Assembly (NCBI GenBank): GCA_905397405.1
Contig: CAJPVJ010000834.1
Location: 1-20,108, forward strand
Origin: Oppiella nova
Taxonomy: Eukaryota > Arthropoda > Arachnida > Sarcoptiformes > Oppiidae
Length of the DNA stretch: 20,108 nucleotides
Direction: 5' to 3'
Part shown: piece by piece, positions 18,898-20,108 of the stretch
Position numbering within the stretch: the first letter of the stretch is position 1
Layout: each line of letters begins with the position of its first letter
The notes under the pieces: model-generated
Seen by the model: the letters and a program-made list of their open reading frames with translations, nothing else
The model's database searches: none
What the model was told of the DNA's origin: nothing
Made by a program: the position numbers and the translations under genes

Positions 18898-20108
18898 CAC
18901 TCACCACAAGACACACCAATTTGTAACAATACTTGCGATCAATACTTGAATACTTCATGACATGAGTTGTATATAATTATATGTAATATAAGTGCCATAT
19001 ATTGTATTCCAATTGTATATATATTTACATATTGTGTACTCAAATGCCTTCCCTCTTGGACTGCACTGTTTGTTGTAATTATTTATTAGTTATACATTTG
19101 GACTCATTTCTAGACAAATGAATGTAATTTAAATTTTAATCATTTTACATTGTATCTCATTGTGTAAAAAGTTATAGTTTTTATCAGTTGTTTGTATATA
19201 GCAATCATTGATCACACCTTTCATACATATTATTATAAATACATTAATATATGTTTTGATTTATTTATTTTCTGAACGCATAATCCAATGAAAGCCTTCC
19301 ATATATTCATTAAAATCGATTGATTTGTTTAATTCAATAATCACTTCTTACCGTTAATACTGTTTTTGATAAACTTTCAAAGTTTCAAACTTTCAAACTT
19401 TCAATTGTCAATGCATTTCAAGTGTCAATGCACTTCAATGTTTGTGATGTAAGGCATCAATAATGTCTCGCTTTAATGACTAGTTGTGAGCCCACCTCCA
19501 GTGCTCTCAATGCTTGGCTTAAAGCAAATACGAGACATCCCTTATGGGCAGTTCGTACCATTAGTTTTATACAGTAGGTATTATTCATACTTTCATTAAA
19601 TTAATATAACTTAATACTTCACCTATCCACTATTAATTGTAATTTATAAACTAAAATAAAACCATTAAAAATGTACAATCAATTTATATTACACAGAGTG
19701 TAATAATTAATATTAAAAAGATATCACTTAACGGTGTCTATTGTAAACGTAGTGAACTGTATGAGTGGTCACGTGGTCTCCATATGATGCTGTATTGGCG
19801 CCAATGATGTGTTTCCATTGGATTGTCATTTGGTTTGACAGACACTCGGAGTGATTGTGAAGTAAACAACATTTGATTGCATTCAGTGTTACTGTAGTAG
19901 TGTTGAGACAATACCAGTGATATGTGGCACACATTTGACCACAATTTGCCTCAATTTGGCTGCAATTCACTCACCAATACAGCGGACAATGAGTGTCAAT
20001 ACAAACACTTGAAGTGGTATTGCATTTGACTGTCATTTCATGCAAATTATACTCAATTTATGTCAATTTGACTCCAATTAAGGCTTTTGAGTGGAAGTCA
20101 TGATTACA
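18898..20108. other. 3' flank of the insulin receptor gene
   Basis: AT-rich sequence holding the 3' UTR and intergenic DNA. A short tandem run of CTTTCAAA-type units lies near 19374-19402. Apart from the hairpin-forming stretch at 19457-19561 no gene or repeat is supported; longer minus-strand ORFs near 19730-19970 look like chance. Confidence 0.45.
19457..19561 (-). other. Short ORF / possible structured RNA
   Basis: The minus strand has an ATG-started 34-codon ORF (MVRTAHKGCLVFALSQALRA... ending ARHY) that is GC-richer than its surroundings. The same stretch can fold: ATGTCTCG (19463-19470) pairs with CGAGACAT (19531-19538), CTTTAA (19471-19476) with TTAAAG (19519-19524), and GAGC (19488-19491) with GCTC (19503-19506). 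It may be a small structured RNA, a remnant of a repeat, or one exon of an unknown gene; I cannot decide. Confidence 0.3.

Overview
The window is a piece of an animal nuclear genome, most likely a mite or related arthropod. It is AT-rich, its genes are densely split by minimal introns (18 of the 20 insulin-receptor introns are 57-72 nt, all GT-AG), and it carries an F-box/leucine-rich protein, a neurotrophin-like gene and an insulin receptor. The arthropod/mite assignment is inference from architecture; no species-diagnostic marker was seen.

Layout. 1-1382: AT-rich, nothing recognised. 1383-2584 (+): the last four exons of a neurotrophin-like cystine-knot ligand gene. 2770-5268 (-): HSCB (HSC20), the mitochondrial J-protein of iron-sulfur cluster assembly, in four exons. 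It is interrupted by an extra 1055-bp copy (3356-4410) of its own 5' region. 5294-11509: a 6.2-kb insertion with 140-bp identical terminal inverted repeats and an 8-bp target-site duplication, carrying an intact three-exon hAT-type transposase gene, an F-box gene and exons of a coiled-coil protein I could not name. 11510-12537: upstream region of the insulin receptor, containing a scaffold join (single N at 11941 between two identical 143-nt blocks). 12538-18897 (+): a complete 21-exon insulin receptor gene, predicted 1456 residues. 18898-20108: 3' flank, with one possible structured RNA or short ORF.

Reading the pieces together: without the insertion and the extra copy, HSCB (-) and the insulin receptor (+) are head-to-head neighbours roughly 0.9-1 kb apart. 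The 6.2-kb element landed in that divergent upstream region. The extra copy 3356-4410 preserves the element-free target site, so the insertion can be dated relative to the split of the two copies and its ends are fixed exactly.

The strangest signal is 3356-3483. These 128 bases are the perfect base-by-base complement, NOT the reverse complement, of 4411-4538, in the same left-to-right order and at the same 1055-bp offset as the surrounding direct duplication. No known biological process makes such a sequence, so it points to an assembly or processing error exactly at the edge of the duplicated block. It hides HSCB exon 3 in that copy. Splicing computations here were done by eye; all exon joins listed keep the reading frame.
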